Shown in pieces: positions 33,432 to 44,964 of a DNA stretch of 64,000 bases (its first letter is position 1; every line of letters starts with the position of its first letter). Source of the DNA: Streptomonospora sp. PA3 (GTDB lineage: Bacteria; Actinomycetota; Actinomycetes; Streptosporangiales; Streptosporangiaceae); contig NZ_VTZW01000019.1 in assembly GCF_009728995.1 (NCBI RefSeq), positions 186,001 to 250,000 of the forward strand, in the 5' to 3' direction. A model generated the notes under the pieces. That model searched no databases and had not been told where the DNA came from. It worked only from the letters and a program-made list of their open reading frames with translations. The translations under genes were made by a program, and so were the position numbers.

Positions 33432-35075
33432 ATGCCCCCCACGCACGAGGTGTTCAACCAGCCCGAGCCGCTGGAGGACTACGACGCCGCCGCCGACCCC
33501 GCTCTGCTGGACGGCCTGGAGCGCGAGGAGGCCGGCTGGGCGGCCGCGGAGCTGCACGGGCTGGGCCGCCTGGCCGGGACCGCCCGCGCGCACTCCTGGG
33601 CCGAGCAGGCCAACGCCAACGAGCCGGTGCTGCGCACCCACGACCGCTACGGACGCCGCGTCGACGAGGTCGACTTCCACCCCGCCTGGCACGTGCTGAT
33701 GGACACGGCCGTGACCCGCGGCCTGCACGCCGCGCCGTGGGCCGACGACCGCTCCGGCGCCCACGTCGCCCGCGCCGCCAAGTTCTACACCTGGTCCCAA
33801 GTGGAGAACGGGCACGGCTGCCCCGTCTCGATGACCTATGCGGCGGTTCCCGCCCTGCGCCACTCCCCCAAGCTGGCCGCGCGCCTGGAGCCGCTGCTGA
33901 CCGCGTGCAGCTACGACTTCGGGCTGCGCCCGCCGGAGTCCAAGGGCGGCATCCTCGCCGGCATGTCGATGACCGAGAAGCAGGGGGGCTCGGACGTGCG
34001 GGCCAACACCACCCGCGCGGTGCCCGCCGACAGCGGCGGCTACCGGCTGACCGGCCACAAGTGGTTCACCTCGGCGCCGATGGGCGACGTGTTCCTCACC
34101 CTCGCCCAGGCGCCCGAGGGGCTGAGCTGCTTCCTGGTGCCGCGGGTGCTGGAGGACGGCACCCGCAACACGCTGCTGATCCAGCGGCTCAAGGACAAGC
34201 TGGGCAACCGCTCCAACGCCTCGGCGGAGCTGGAGTACGACGGCGCCTTCGCCTGGCCGGTGGGCGAGCCCGGCCGCGGGGTGCCCACCATCATCGAGAT
34301 GGTCAACGGCACACGGCTGGACTGCGTGATCGGTTCGGCGGCCGGCATGCGGGCCGGGCTGGTGCAGGCGGTCCACCACGCCGAGCAGCGCCGGGCGTTC
34401 GGGCGCGCGCTGGTCGAGCAGCCGCTGATGCGCAACGTGCTGGCCGACCTCGCCCTGGAGTCGGAGGCCGCCACCACCCTGATGATGCGCCTGGCCGGCG
34501 CCGCCGACAGGGCGGTCCGCGGCGACGAGGGCGAGGCCGCCTTCCGCCGGACCGCCGTGGCGGTGGGCAAGTTCTGGGTGACCAAGCGGCTGGCCGCACA
34601 CTCCGCCGAAGCGCTGGAATGCCTGGGCGGCAACGGCTATGTTGAAGAGTCGGGCATGCCCCGGCTGTTCCGCGAGTCCCCGCTGAACTCGATCTGGGAG
34701 GGCTCGGGCAACGTCGCGGCGCTGGACGTGCTGCGGGCGCTGGCGCGCCATCCCGAGGCGGCCGAGTCGTTCGTCGCCGAACTCCGCCGCGCCGAGGGCG
34801 CCGACTCCCGCTTCGACGACGCGCTGAAAGGACTGCTGGACCTGCTGCACGAGACGTCCGACAGGGAGGAAATGGAGTTCCGGGCGCGCCGCATCGTGGA
34901 GTCGATGGCGCTGCTGCTGCAGGCCTCGCTGCTGCTCCGCTACAGCCCGGCGCCGGCGGCCGACGCGTTCGTCGGCTCGCGCCTGGGCGGCGACTGGGGG
35001 CGCGTCTTCGGCAGCCTGCCGCGCGGCACCGACGCCGCCGCGATCATCGACCGCAACCGGCCGCGGGCCGCGTAG
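33432..35075 (+). CDS. AidB-like acyl-CoA dehydrogenase family protein
   Basis: A 547-residue flavoprotein of the AidB branch. The N-terminal extension (F-N-Q-P-E-P-L-E-D-Y-D) is typical of AidB. The core shows M-T-Y-A-A-V-P near residue 135, M-T-E-K-Q-G-G-S-D-V near 181, T-G-H-K-W-F-T-S-A near 202, F-G-R-A-L near 320 and L-G-G-N-G-Y-V-E-E-S-G near 397. AidB proteins are linked to the alkylation response and bind FAD and DNA; dehydrogenase activity is weak in relatives. ATG 33432 has AAGGGAAGG. A -10-like TAGGCT lies near 33373, before an out-of-frame GTG. Confidence 0.85.
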   Translation: MPPTHEVFNQPEPLEDYDAAADPALLDGLEREEAGWAAAELHGLGRLAGTARAHSWAEQANANEPVLRTHDRYGRRVDEVDFHPAWHVLMDTAVTRGLHAAPWADDRSGAHVARAAKFYTWSQVENGHGCPVSMTYAAVPALRHSPKLAARLEPLLTACSYDFGLRPPESKGGILAGMSMTEKQGGSDVRANTTRAVPADSGGYRLTGHKWFTSAPMGDVFLTLAQAPEGLSCFLVPRVLEDGTRNTLLIQRLKDKLGNRSNASAELEYDGAFAWPVGEPGRGVPTIIEMVNGTRLDCVIGSAAGMRAGLVQAVHHAEQRRAFGRALVEQPLMRNVLADLALESEAATTLMMRLAGAADRAVRGDEGEAAFRRTAVAVGKFWVTKRLAAHSAEALECLGGNGYVEESGMPRLFRESPLNSIWEGSGNVAALDVLRALARHPEAAESFVAELRRAEGADSRFDDALKGLLDLLHETSDREEMEFRARRIVESMALLLQASLLLRYSPAPAADAFVGSRLGGDWGRVFGSLPRGTDAAAIIDRNRPRAA

Positions 35076-35285
35076 GGGGCGCGGCGGTGCTCGGCGGGCA
35101 CGACCGCAACGCCGATTGGGGCGCCGCCGAGCTGACCGAAACCGCGGGGCAATGCCGCAAGCGATCCGAAATCGGGCATCGCACGCCGAATGACCTGCAA
35201 GATTCGGCAAGCCGAGGAATACTCGCGCGGCCAGGACGGAACAACCATCTCGTCACCTGACGAATGAGAATCGAGATTGCTTGCC

Positions 35286-37409
<2,124 letters not shown>

Positions 37410-37470
37410 CCCGCGGCGCACCCCGGCCCCGGCGGGCCGAAGCCGCCCGCGCCGTCTAGTCTCGGGAGGC

Positions 37471-38241
37471 ATGAGTTCCGCTACCACCGGCTCCGCAGGT
37501 CAGGGCCCCCACTTCCGCGCGCTGCTGCCCCAGCCGCAGGCCGAGGCCGACCTCGCCGCCGCCTACGCCTACCCCGAGAACCTGACGCGGCCCTGGCTGC
37601 GCGCCAACATGGTCGCCAGCGCCGACGGCGGGGCGTGGGGCCCCTCGGGCCGCACCCGCGACCTGTCCTCGCCGCCCGACCGCGCCGTGATGGGCGTGCT
37701 GCGCGGGCAGGCCGACGTGGTGCTGGCCGGAGCAGGGACCGCGCGCATCGAGGGCTACCGCCCGGTGCGCCCCCGGGAGGTGTGGGGCGACCTGCGCGAG
37801 GGGCGCCCCGCGACCCCTCCCCTGGCGGTGGTCACGCGCACCCTGGACGTCCACCCCGACCTGTTCGAGGCGGCGCCGCCCCATGCGCGCACGATCGTGC
37901 TGACCACGGAGTCGGCGCCGGCCGAGCGCCGCAAGGAGGCCGCGCGCTGCGCCGACGTCGTCGTGGCCGGCGAGGAGTCGGTGCGCCCCGAGGCGGTGCT
38001 GGAGGCGCTGGCCGAGCGCGGGCTCTACCGCGTGCTGACCGAGGGCGGCCCGCACCTGCTCGCCGAGTTCACCGCGGCGGGTCTGCTGGACGAGCTGTGC
38101 CTGACGCTGAGCCCGCGGCTGCTGGGCCCCGAGGCCACCCGAATCGTGGCCGGTGCCGCCCCGTCCCACACTCACGACCTGCGCATGGAGGGCCTGCTGG
38201 AGTCGGAGGGCTCCCTGTTCATCCGCTACGTGCGGGGTTAG
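37471..38241 (+). CDS. RibD C-terminal/dihydrofolate reductase-like pyrimidine reductase
   Basis: A 256-residue NADPH-dependent reductase of the RibD-C superfamily. It has R-A-N-M-V-A-S-A-D-G near residue 44 and D-V-V-L-A-G-A-G-T-A near 86. L-T-E-G-G-P-H-L-L near 190 is the family's G-G cofactor turn. In riboflavin synthesis it would reduce a ribosylamino-pyrimidine. No other rib genes are near, so it may have another pyrimidine-like substrate. GGGAGG and a TAGTCT -10 both lie within 15 bases of the ATG, so initiation may be leaderless or nearly so. Its TAG stop is the first base set of the repeat flank of element B. Confidence 0.87.
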   Translation: MSSATTGSAGQGPHFRALLPQPQAEADLAAAYAYPENLTRPWLRANMVASADGGAWGPSGRTRDLSSPPDRAVMGVLRGQADVVLAGAGTARIEGYRPVRPREVWGDLREGRPATPPLAVVTRTLDVHPDLFEAAPPHARTIVLTTESAPAERRKEAARCADVVVAGEESVRPEAVLEALAERGLYRVLTEGGPHLLAEFTAAGLLDELCLTLSPRLLGPEATRIVAGAAPSHTHDLRMEGLLESEGSLFIRYVRG

Positions 38242-38264
38242 GGGGCGGCGCCGCCCGCCCGGCC

Positions 38265-38760
38265 GTGTTTAAGAACAGCGGGGGCGCTGGCTTTTCCAGG
38301 AACCCACCGGGCAGCACCTGGGGCGGCCACCATCGAGGTCGCGGCAATGGGTGCGCCTCGCGTAGCGCGATCCGCCCGCCCGTCAGCCCGCCACCACCCC
38401 AACGGAGACGCTTCGCGTCACCTGTTTCCTGGCCGCCGAGCGCACGCGATCCTTCCCAGGTGGAGCCGCACCACCGGTGGCGGGCCTCCGAAAACACAGG
38501 TGCACCTCCGCTCGGCGGCAAGCCGGCCAGAACAAGTACGTGGCGCGCAGCGCCTCCGTCAGGGGCGGTGGCGGGTGACGGGCACGATGAGCTCGCGGCG
38601 CGTCAGCGCCTCCGTCAGGGGCGGTGGCGGGTGACGGGCACGATGAGCTCGCGGCGCGTCAGCGCCTCCGTTAGGGGCGGTGGCGGGTGACGGGCGGGAG
38701 TCGCGCAACCCGGCCCCCTTGCCGCAACCTCCTGTGGTGACCGACTTCTCAATCAGGACG
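38265..38760. repeat. Intergenic long inverted-repeat element, copy B
   Basis: Starts GTGTTTAAGAACAGCGG like copy A and ends with GACCGACTTCTCAATCAGG. It shares with A and C the blocks CACCTGGGGCGGCC, GCGGCAATGGGTGCG and the CCGCCGAGCGCACGC region. Its arms also pair with each other (GCGGCAA near 38341 with TTGCCGC near 38721). About 500 bp, longer than A because of an internal triplicated 56-bp block. Flanks are directly repeated: TAGGG followed by GCGGCGCCGCCC on both sides (38239 and 38761). Confidence 0.8.
38551..38697. repeat. 56-bp tandem repeat, 2.6 units, inside element B
   Basis: Units begin at 38551, 38607 and 38663, each GCGCCTCCGT and continuing with GGGGCGGTGGCGGGTGACGG. The third is truncated. 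The tandem block lies in the right arm only, breaking the symmetry of the element. Confidence 0.9.
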
Positions 38761-39009
38761 TAGGGCGGCGCCGCCCGGCCGGTCCCGGCCGGGGCCGGCC
38801 GGGCGGCCGTGACGCATAAACCAGCCGTCAACGGGACATACCCGGAGTGTGGTCCGCTGTCACACACCGCCCGATGCGGGTATGAAATGAGACAATCTGA
38901 TATTCCCCCCGACCCGAGCCGGCCCCTCTGGCGAACGCGGCGCACCCCCGGTTGAACGCCCGATCGCCGCCACCCCGATCCGCCGTCCCAGTGCATTCCG
39001 GGCGAGAGG

Positions 39010-39777
39010 ATGAACGCAGTGCCGACGTCCGAAAACGACTCACCGCCGGTCTACCGCGAGATCGCCGAGGATGTACGCGCGGCCATCGCCTCCGGCCGGC
39101 TCTCCGACGGCGACCGCGTTCCCGGCGAGAACGACCTGATGAAGCAGTACGGCGTCGCCCGCGCCACCGCGCGCCAGGCCCTGTCGGTACTGATCAACGA
39201 GGGCATCGTCGTGGCGATCCGCGGCTCCGGGGTCTATGTCCGCACCTTCCGGCCGCTGCGCCGGCACGGCCCCCGGCGGCTGTCGCGCGAGCTGTGGGGC
39301 GCCGGGCGCGCCATCTGGCAGGCCGACTCCCCCGACCGCTCCTTCCGGACCGACGGCGTCGAGGTTACCGAGATCCCCGCACCGGCTTACGTGGCGCGGG
39401 CCCTGGGGCTGGCCGACGAGGCGCCGGTGGTGCGGCGGCATCGGCGCTACTGCCTGGAGGACCGGCCCATGCAGCTGGCCACCTCCTACCTGCCCGCGGC
39501 CTTCGCGGCGGGCACGGCCATCGCCGAACCCGAGACCGGCCCCGGCGGCATCTACGCGCGCCTGGCCGAGCAGGGCCGCGCCCCCGCCCACTTCACCGAG
39601 GAGATCCGGGTGCGCATGCCCACGCCCGAGGAGGCCGACTCGCTGCGGCTGAGCGCCGGCACGCCGGTGCTGGACGTGCTGCGCACCGCCTTGACCGCCG
39701 AGCACACGGCCGTGGAGTTCAACGAGATGACCCTCGACGGCTCGGCCTATGTCCTGCAGTACGACTTCGACGCCTGA
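39010..39777 (+). CDS. GntR-family (HutC/UTRA) transcriptional regulator
   Basis: A 255-residue repressor-type protein. The winged HTH at residues 12-78 shows I-A-S-G-R-L-S-D-G-D-R-V-P and the recognition part A-T-A-R-Q-A-L-S-V-L. A UTRA effector domain (about 90-250) follows, ending L-D-G-S-A-Y-V-L-Q-Y-D-F-D-A. The ligand is unknown; relatives bind sugars or amino-acid breakdown products. ATG 39010 has GAGAGGA. It is not next to a clear metabolic operon, so its target is not obvious. The upstream gap (38761-39009) shows no further gene. Confidence 0.87.
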   Translation: MNAVPTSENDSPPVYREIAEDVRAAIASGRLSDGDRVPGENDLMKQYGVARATARQALSVLINEGIVVAIRGSGVYVRTFRPLRRHGPRRLSRELWGAGRAIWQADSPDRSFRTDGVEVTEIPAPAYVARALGLADEAPVVRRHRRYCLEDRPMQLATSYLPAAFAAGTAIAEPETGPGGIYARLAEQGRAPAHFTEEIRVRMPTPEEADSLRLSAGTPVLDVLRTALTAEHTAVEFNEMTLDGSAYVLQYDFDA

Positions 39778-39936
39778 TCCCTGCGGCCCGGCTCGCCGGC
39801 CGCCTCGTGCACAGCAGGGCCTTCGGCTGTTGACGCGGCGGCGCTTTCGTGTCCGTATAGAGGGGACGGGTTCGCTAGAGAACCTGCGGCGCCCGGCTGC
39901 GGCCCCGCCGGCGGGCACGGGCCGCCGCGTGTGCTC

Positions 39937-39965
39937 GGCGGGCCGGGGAGGACGGCCCCGGCCCG
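39937..39965. terminator. Bidirectional terminator hairpin
   Basis: GCGGGCCGGGG pairs exactly with CCCCGGCCCGC over a seven-base loop, between the convergent gntR-type and membrane-protein genes. Confidence 0.65.
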
Positions 39966-39989
39966 CTGGGCGGGCCGGGAACCTGTAAC

Positions 39990-40448
39990 CTACCGCCGCC
40001 CCTTCGTCGGGTTCGTCCCGGTGCGGTCTTCGTCCGCCGAGGCGAAGACGATGAACACCAGGAAGAAGAGGGCTGCTCCCACGGCGACCGCCCCGCCCGC
40101 GGCGGGCAGGAGGTCGCCGGGACCGCTGGCCACCCACCGGCTGAGGGCATAGCCCAGCACACCGGAGACGGCCAGCGATCCCAGGGCGATCACGGAAACC
40201 AGCGCCAGCAGCTTCCCGTCGGTCCACGGGCCCGGACGCATCCGGGCCGCGCGCAGGGCCGCGAGCCCGGCGGTGAGCCGGGCGACCCAGACGACCTCGG
40301 ATGCGGCTGCGGCGAGTGCGCTCCAGCCCGGCCGGACCCCGTGGCGGAGCCGCACGAGCTGGTGATCTACCCAGAGGCGGTAGTAGCGGGCCCACCCCAC
40401 ACGGAGCGGTTGTCGGTGAATCAATGGCTGTCGGTACGAAACCAGCAT
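39990..40448 (-). CDS. Small membrane protein, unknown function
   Basis: I do not recognise the family. The 152-residue protein has a basic N-terminal half (Arg/Trp/Tyr-rich, with R-Y-Y-R-L-W-V-D-H-Q), then two or three hydrophobic helices near residues 80-105 and 112-140, and a basic tail. ATG 40448 has GGGAGTG nine bases upstream. An in-frame start at 40478 would add ten residues. It lies between convergent gntR and divergent msrB, with no operon partner. Confidence 0.65.
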   Translation of the reverse strand: MLVSYRQPLIHRQPLRVGWARYYRLWVDHQLVRLRHGVRPGWSALAAAASEVVWVARLTAGLAALRAARMRPGPWTDGKLLALVSVIALGSLAVSGVLGYALSRWVASGPGDLLPAAGGAVAVGAALFFLVFIVFASADEDRTGTNPTKGRR

Positions 40449-40613
40449 TGTCACACTCCCGGCTGCCAATAGCCTCACTACGTTCCGTACCCGAACCCCA
40501 TTCCGGCGAACTTCTCAGCGGCCACGAAACGCACATTCATCGGGCCATGTGTGGTTGACTGCGCAGTGACCGACCATTGCCCCCTCAACCGGGCGAAGAG
40601 GTGCGAATAGCGG

Positions 40614-40619
40614 TAGCGT
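40614..40619 (+). promoter_or_regulatory. Leaderless -10 box of msrB (TAGCGT)
   Basis: TAGCGT ends seven bases before the msrB ATG, and no ribosome site precedes the ATG. Confidence 0.6.
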
Positions 40620-40626
40620 CACCGGT

Positions 40627-41049
40627 ATGGATGAGACAACGGGCTCCGTGCACAGGTCCGAGGAGGAATGGCGGGCGGTCCTCGACCCCGAGGCCTTCGC
40701 CGTGCTGCGCCAGGGCGCCACCGAGCGCCCCTGGAGCGGGGAGTACGTCTCCACCTCCGCAACCGGCGTCTACCGCTGCCGCGCATGCGGCGCCGAGCTG
40801 TTCCGCTCCAGCCAGAAGTTCGAGTCGCACTGCGGCTGGCCGAGCTTCTTCGACCCCGCCCAGAGCGAGGCGGTCACCCTGCACGAGGACCGCTCCCTGG
40901 GCATGGTGCGGACCGAGGTGCGCTGCGCCGCCTGCGACTCCCACCTGGGCCACGTCTTCTACGGCGAGGGCTACGACACGCCCACCGACGCGCGCTACTG
41001 CATCAACTCCGTGGCCCTCACGCTGGAGGCAGACGACTCAGTGCAATAG
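40627..41049 (+). CDS. msrB: Peptide-methionine (R)-S-oxide reductase MsrB
   Basis: Repairs the R-sulfoxide of methionine residues with thioredoxin. 140 residues, the normal size of single-domain MsrB. Two zinc Cys pairs, C-R-A-C (51, 54) and C-A-A-C (100, 103), the core H-C-G-W-P-S-F-F near 68 and catalytic Cys in R-Y-C-I-N-S (C125) are all present. A -10 box lies directly before the ATG. Monocistronic; it opens a short run of rightward genes ahead of psd and pssA. Confidence 0.94.
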   Translation: MDETTGSVHRSEEEWRAVLDPEAFAVLRQGATERPWSGEYVSTSATGVYRCRACGAELFRSSQKFESHCGWPSFFDPAQSEAVTLHEDRSLGMVRTEVRCAACDSHLGHVFYGEGYDTPTDARYCINSVALTLEADDSVQ

Positions 41050-41180
41050 CATCCTCCTTCATGGATTCACTCGGCTGGTGATCCCCGTTCCTCCAGCCGT
41101 TACGATCGCTGCGCCCGCACATGCGCGCGCAGCAGCGCACGGTGCGGGTCGATCCGGCTCGCCCTCGACGGAAGTTGGCA

Positions 41181-41849
41181 ATGACCGAACACGACCGGCA
41201 GACCCCGGCCCCCACCCGCGCTCCCGGACGCCCTCAGGTCGGCCTGGCACGCGGTTCGGCGCCGTGGCTGCTCCCGGCGTTCGCCCTGGTCACCGCCCTG
41301 GTCGTGGCGTCCTTCGCCCTGTGGTGGATGGCCCTGCCCGCCGCCGCGGCGGGAGCCCTGGCCCTGGCGATGGTGTGGTTCTTCCGCGACCCCGAGCGCG
41401 TCGCCGCCGGCGCCGGGCTCGCCTGCGCGGCCGACGGCGTCGTCCAGTTCATCGACGCCCAGCCCGACGGCCGCACCCGCGTCGCCGTCTTCATGAACCC
41501 CTTGAATGTGCACGTCAACCGTGCACCACTGGAAGGGGTGGTGACCCGGATCGAGCACCGGCCCGGCGGTTTCCGACCCGCATTCGACAAGGACAGCGAG
41601 CGTAATGAGCGCGTCATCTGGACCTTCCAAACCGAGATCGGTGAGATCGAGGTCGTTCAAATCGCCGGCGCGATGGTCCGGCGTATCGTCCCGTATCTCG
41701 CTGAAGGGCAGCAGGTGGAGAAGGGGCAGAGGATCGGCCTCATCCGCTTCGGCTCACGTGTCGACGTCTACCTTCCGGCCGGGATCGCCCCGGCGGTGGA
41801 GGTCGGGCAGAAGGTACGAGCCGGAGAAACCCGCCTCGATCGGGACTGA
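41181..41849 (+). CDS. psd: Phosphatidylserine decarboxylase (short, soluble-loop type)
   Basis: Makes phosphatidylethanolamine from phosphatidylserine. The precursor of 222 residues has two hydrophobic segments (about 28-46 and 48-66). The core begins V-W-F-F-R-D-P-E-R, then M-N-P-L-N-V-H-V-N-R near 105. Self-cleavage to the pyruvoyl form should occur at G191-S192 in I-R-F-G-S-R. The short, archaeal/actinobacterial type, without the E. coli N-terminal domain. ATG 41181 is preceded by GGAAG; an in-frame start at 41121 adds 20 non-conserved residues. pssA follows after 31 bp, so both steps are co-expressed. Confidence 0.92.
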   Translation: MTEHDRQTPAPTRAPGRPQVGLARGSAPWLLPAFALVTALVVASFALWWMALPAAAAGALALAMVWFFRDPERVAAGAGLACAADGVVQFIDAQPDGRTRVAVFMNPLNVHVNRAPLEGVVTRIEHRPGGFRPAFDKDSERNERVIWTFQTEIGEIEVVQIAGAMVRRIVPYLAEGQQVEKGQRIGLIRFGSRVDVYLPAGIAPAVEVGQKVRAGETRLDRD

Positions 41850-41880
41850 GGCCGCCGACACCCCGGCCGAGGGGATACCC

Positions 41881-42696
41881 GTGGCGGCCGTGGCCGGCGA
41901 CGCCGCCGCGGCCGAGGCCCCTCCGCCCCGGCTGCGCCTGGCCGTCGCCGACTACCTGACCCTGGGCAACGCGCTGTGCGGGTTCATGGCGGTCTGGCAG
42001 CTGGCCGCGGCCCAGTCGGCCCAACTCGCCGCCGGCGGGTCGGGCCCGATGGACCGCGGCGCCGTCGCGGCGGCCGTGGCGCTGCTGCTGGTGGCGGCGG
42101 GCTGCGACCTGTTCGACGGCCGGGTCGCACGCCGGCTCGGCGGCAGCGGTATGGGCGCCGAGCTGGACAACCTGGCCGACGTGATCAGCTTCGGGTTCGC
42201 CCCCGCCTTCTTCGTGGTGGCCTGGGGGACGCTCAGCGGAGACGGCGGGGCGGTGCCCGTGGCCGCCGCGGCCGCGGTGCTGCTGGCGGTGGTGGTGCGC
42301 CTGGCGCGGTTCTCCTGCCAGAGCCCCGGATGCCACAGCTTCACCGGGCTGCCCAGCCCCTTCGGTGCGATGGCGGTCATCACCATCGTGCTGCTGGACC
42401 CGCCCGCGCTGGTGGGCTCGGCGGCGGTGCTGGGGGTGGCCTGGCTGATGGTCAGCCGCATCGAGTACCCCAAGCCGCGCGGCCGGCTGGCCTATGCGGT
42501 GCTGGTGTGGATCGTGGGCGGCGTGGCGTGCCTGGCCGCCTGGGCGATGGACGCCCCCTCCGGCAATGCGCTGCTCTACTCGGGTTCCAGCCTGGTGCTG
42601 GTGCTGCTGGCGGCCGTACCCGTCTACCTGCTCACCGTGCGCCGCCACGACCGCGCCGCCGCGCGCGCCGCGGTCCCGCCCCGCACCGCGGAGTGA
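41881..42696 (+). CDS. pssA: CDP-diacylglycerol-serine O-phosphatidyltransferase
   Basis: Condenses CDP-diacylglycerol with serine to phosphatidylserine, the substrate of Psd next door. A 271-residue membrane protein with about seven hydrophobic helices. It carries the CDP-alcohol phosphatidyltransferase motif D79-G80-x2-A83-R84-x7-G92-x3-D96-x3-D100. C-terminal to this, R-L-A-R-F and F-T-G-L-P-S-P are typical of PssA. Start: GTG 41881 with GAGGGG six bases upstream; earlier in-frame starts overlap psd. Serine specificity is supported by the psd neighbour. Confidence 0.92.
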   Translation: MAAVAGDAAAAEAPPPRLRLAVADYLTLGNALCGFMAVWQLAAAQSAQLAAGGSGPMDRGAVAAAVALLLVAAGCDLFDGRVARRLGGSGMGAELDNLADVISFGFAPAFFVVAWGTLSGDGGAVPVAAAAAVLLAVVVRLARFSCQSPGCHSFTGLPSPFGAMAVITIVLLDPPALVGSAAVLGVAWLMVSRIEYPKPRGRLAYAVLVWIVGGVACLAAWAMDAPSGNALLYSGSSLVLVLLAAVPVYLLTVRRHDRAAARAAVPPRTAE

Positions 42697-42717
42697 TCGG
42701 CGCCTGCCCGCGGCGGC

Positions 42718-42753
42718 GGGTGGCGGGCCGGGGTGCGCCCCGGCCCGCCACCC
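42718..42753. terminator. Bidirectional terminator, perfect 16-bp stem
   Basis: GGGTGGCGGGCCGGGG, loop TGCG, and the exact complement, between convergent pssA and hemQ. Confidence 0.8.
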
Positions 42754-42766
42754 GATGGCCGGCTCT

Positions 42767-43477
42767 TCAGGCCAGCGCCTCCACCAGTTCGGCGGGGCTC
42801 TTGCGGCGCCCGGTGTAGAAGGGCACCTCCAGGCGGGTGTGGCGGCGCGCCTCGGCGCCGCGCAGGTGGCGCATGAGGTCGACGATGCGGTGCAGCTCGT
42901 CGGCCTCGAAGGCCAGCATCCACTCGTAGTCGCTCAGCGCGAAGGTGGAGACCGTGTTGGCCCGCACGTCGGGGTAGGGAGCGGCCATCTTGCCGTGCTC
43001 GGCCAGCATCGCGCGGCGCTCGTCGTCGGGCAGCAGGTACCACTCGTAGGAGCGCACGAAGGGGTAGATGCACAGGTGCCGGCCCGGCGCCTCGCCGGCG
43101 AGGAAGGCCGGGACGTGGGCGCGGTTGAACTCGGCGGGGCGGTGCAGCCCCACCACCGACCACACCGGCGTGCTCGCCCGGCCCAGCCGGGTGCGGCGGA
43201 ACTCGGCGTACATCTCCTGCACCGCCTCGGAGGTCTCGCCGATCCACCAGAACATCATGTCGGCGTCGGCGCGGAAGCCCTGCACGTCGTAGCAGCCGCG
43301 CGTGGTCACGCCCTTGTCCGCTGCGCCGTCGAACAGGGCGCTCAGCTCCTCGCCGGCGGCCGCGCGGTCGGCCCGGGGCAGGTCCCCGGCCTTGAACACC
43401 GACCACATCGTGTAGCGGATGAGCTGGTTGAGGTCCTGCGCGTCGTCCGCGCCCTGGCTGTGCTGCCCCGTGGTCAC
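42767..43477 (-). CDS. hemQ: Coproheme decarboxylase HemQ (ChdC)
   Basis: Last step of the coproporphyrin-dependent haem pathway: decarboxylates coproheme III to haem b with peroxide. 236 residues with the chlorite-dismutase-like fold: Y-T-M-W-S-V-F-K near residue 20, A-D-A-D-M-M-F-W near 60, [10 protein letters not shown] near 120, then H-G-K-M and Y-P-D-V-R-A-N-T near 145-160. Its GTG start overlaps the stop of cgoX (GTGA), and AAGGAG precedes it. The pair makes a translationally coupled haem unit. Confidence 0.92.
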   Translation of the reverse strand: MTTGQHSQGADDAQDLNQLIRYTMWSVFKAGDLPRADRAAAGEELSALFDGAADKGVTTRGCYDVQGFRADADMMFWWIGETSEAVQEMYAEFRRTRLGRASTPVWSVVGLHRPAEFNRAHVPAFLAGEAPGRHLCIYPFVRSYEWYLLPDDERRAMLAEHGKMAAPYPDVRANTVSTFALSDYEWMLAFEADELHRIVDLMRHLRGAEARRHTRLEVPFYTGRRKSPAELVEALA

Positions 43478-44964
43478 GGATGGCTCCTTGTCTTGTCGTC
43501 TGCCCTCGGCGCCCCGCGGCCGGCGGTGCCGGCCGCGGAGGCCCTGATGTCCTCGGCGGCGCGGGTCGCGCCGGCGATGCAGGCGGGCACGCCCACCCCG
43601 TCGTAGGCGGCGCCGCACACGGCGATACCGCCCAGCCCGGCCAACTCGGCGCGGATGCGCTCCACCCGGGCGGCGTGGCCGGTGTCGTACTGCGGAAGCC
43701 CGCCGCCCCAGCGGGTGACCCGCTGCTGCGCCGGGCCGCCGGTGGTGCCGCAGACGGCGGCGAGGTCGGCCGCCGCGGCGGCGGCCAGCTCGCCGTCGCC
43801 GCGCTGCAGCGCGGCCTCCTCCCCCACCCGTCCGATCGAGCAGCGCACCAGGATCGTCTGCGCGCCCGGGTCGGCCGCCCGGAGCTCACGGGCAAGCCAC
43901 GGCCACTTGAGGCTGCTGAAGGTGGCGGCCTTGATGCTCAGCCCTTCGCGGGCCGAGACCAGGAACCCGCTGCCGGCGGGCGGGCGCGGGAAGGCGGCGG
44001 CCGGGTAGGCCAGCGTCACCACGGCCATACTCGCGTACTCGATGCCTGCCAGGTCGGCCCCGGCATTCGGGGCCACGGGGCGCACCAGCTTGGCGGCGGC
44101 CGGAGCGGGGCAGGCCAGCACGACGGCGTCGGCGGCGACCTCGCGGGGGGCCGATGCGGGAGCGTCGGGGGCGGCCGCCCCCACGGTCAGCGTCCAGCCG
44201 CCGGCCGGGGTGCGCGCCAGCCCGCGCACCGTGGCCGAGGTCTCGATCCGTGCGGTGCCGCTGCCCGCCAGGGCGTCGACGAGCGTCGCGATCCCTCCGC
44301 GCAGCGTGGCGAAGGCCGGCGCACGGGGGCCGGCCTGCTCGCGCTGGCGCGCTGCGGCGCGGCGCGCGGCGCGCGCCAGCGAGCGCTCCTCGCGGGCCAG
44401 CGGCGCGAGCTGGGGCAGGGTCGACTCCAGCGACAGCCGTTCGGCGCGCCCGGCGTAGACGCCGCCAAGCATCGGTTCGACCAGCCGGTCGACGACCTCG
44501 CGGCCCATGCGCGCGCCCACGTAGGCGCCGACGGACACGTCGCCTTGGGGGACCGTGCGCGGCAGCACGCGGTCCAGGCCGGCGCGCAGCACGCCCGGGG
44601 CCGACAGCACGCCGCTGCGGGCGAGCGCGGCCAGGTCGCCGGGCACGCCCATGACCTGGCCCCGCGGGAAGGAGCGCAGCCGGCCGCGGCTGAAGAGGTG
44701 CGCGGGCAGGGCGGCGGGGTGCTCGACGCGGTCGCTCAGCCCCAGCTCCGCGATGAGGTCCAGCGCCTCGGGCCGGCGGGCCAGCACCGACTCCGCGCCG
44801 GCGTCCACCCAGACTCCGGCCACCGGGGAGGCGTGCAGCTTGCCGCCGACGCGCGGCGCCGCCTCCAGCACGGTCACCTCGGCTCCCGACCGGCCCAGGC
44901 GGTAGGCGGCCGTGAGCCCGGCGATCCCGGCGCCCACCACCACGACATGCGGTTTGCGCTGCAT
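43474..44964 (-). CDS. cgoX: FAD-dependent coproporphyrinogen/protoporphyrinogen oxidase
   Basis: Oxidises coproporphyrinogen III to coproporphyrin III (six electrons). 496 residues. The FAD fold at the N-terminus shows [13 protein letters not shown] near 7, then [10 protein letters not shown]. The substrate part includes R-F-S/A-x-x-G-x-V-x-A-type segments, and the C-terminal FAD contact is near the end. Overlap with hemQ supports the coproporphyrin rather than the protoporphyrin route. ATG 44964 with GGGAGC; the ORF stays open 135 bases further, but that part is Arg-rich and unlike the family. Divergent from the DUF4349 lipoprotein. Confidence 0.9.
   Translation of the reverse strand: MQRKPHVVVVGAGIAGLTAAYRLGRSGAEVTVLEAAPRVGGKLHASPVAGVWVDAGAESVLARRPEALDLIAELGLSDRVEHPAALPAHLFSRGRLRSFPRGQVMGVPGDLAALARSGVLSAPGVLRAGLDRVLPRTVPQGDVSVGAYVGARMGREVVDRLVEPMLGGVYAGRAERLSLESTLPQLAPLAREERSLARAARRAAARQREQAGPRAPAFATLRGGIATLVDALAGSGTARIETSATVRGLARTPAGGWTLTVGAAAPDAPASAPREVAADAVVLACPAPAAAKLVRPVAPNAGADLAGIEYASMAVVTLAYPAAAFPRPPAGSGFLVSAREGLSIKAATFSSLKWPWLARELRAADPGAQTILVRCSIGRVGEEAALQRGDGELAAAAAADLAAVCGTTGGPAQQRVTRWGGGLPQYDTGHAARVERIRAELAGLGGIAVCGAAYDGVGVPACIAGATRAAEDIRASAAGTAGRGAPRADDKTRSHP

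Noticed and set aside
33388-33699. GTG-started ORF just before the AidB-like gene
   Set aside because: Out of frame with the AidB gene and made of Pro/Ser/Thr/Arg strings. The TAGGCT box upstream could suggest it, but the ATG at 33432 has the ribosome site and the conserved protein.
38219-38996. ORFs inside repeat element B
   Set aside because: They read through the tandem repeat and arms, giving repeated peptides (H-R-A-R-H-P-P-P) without protein features.
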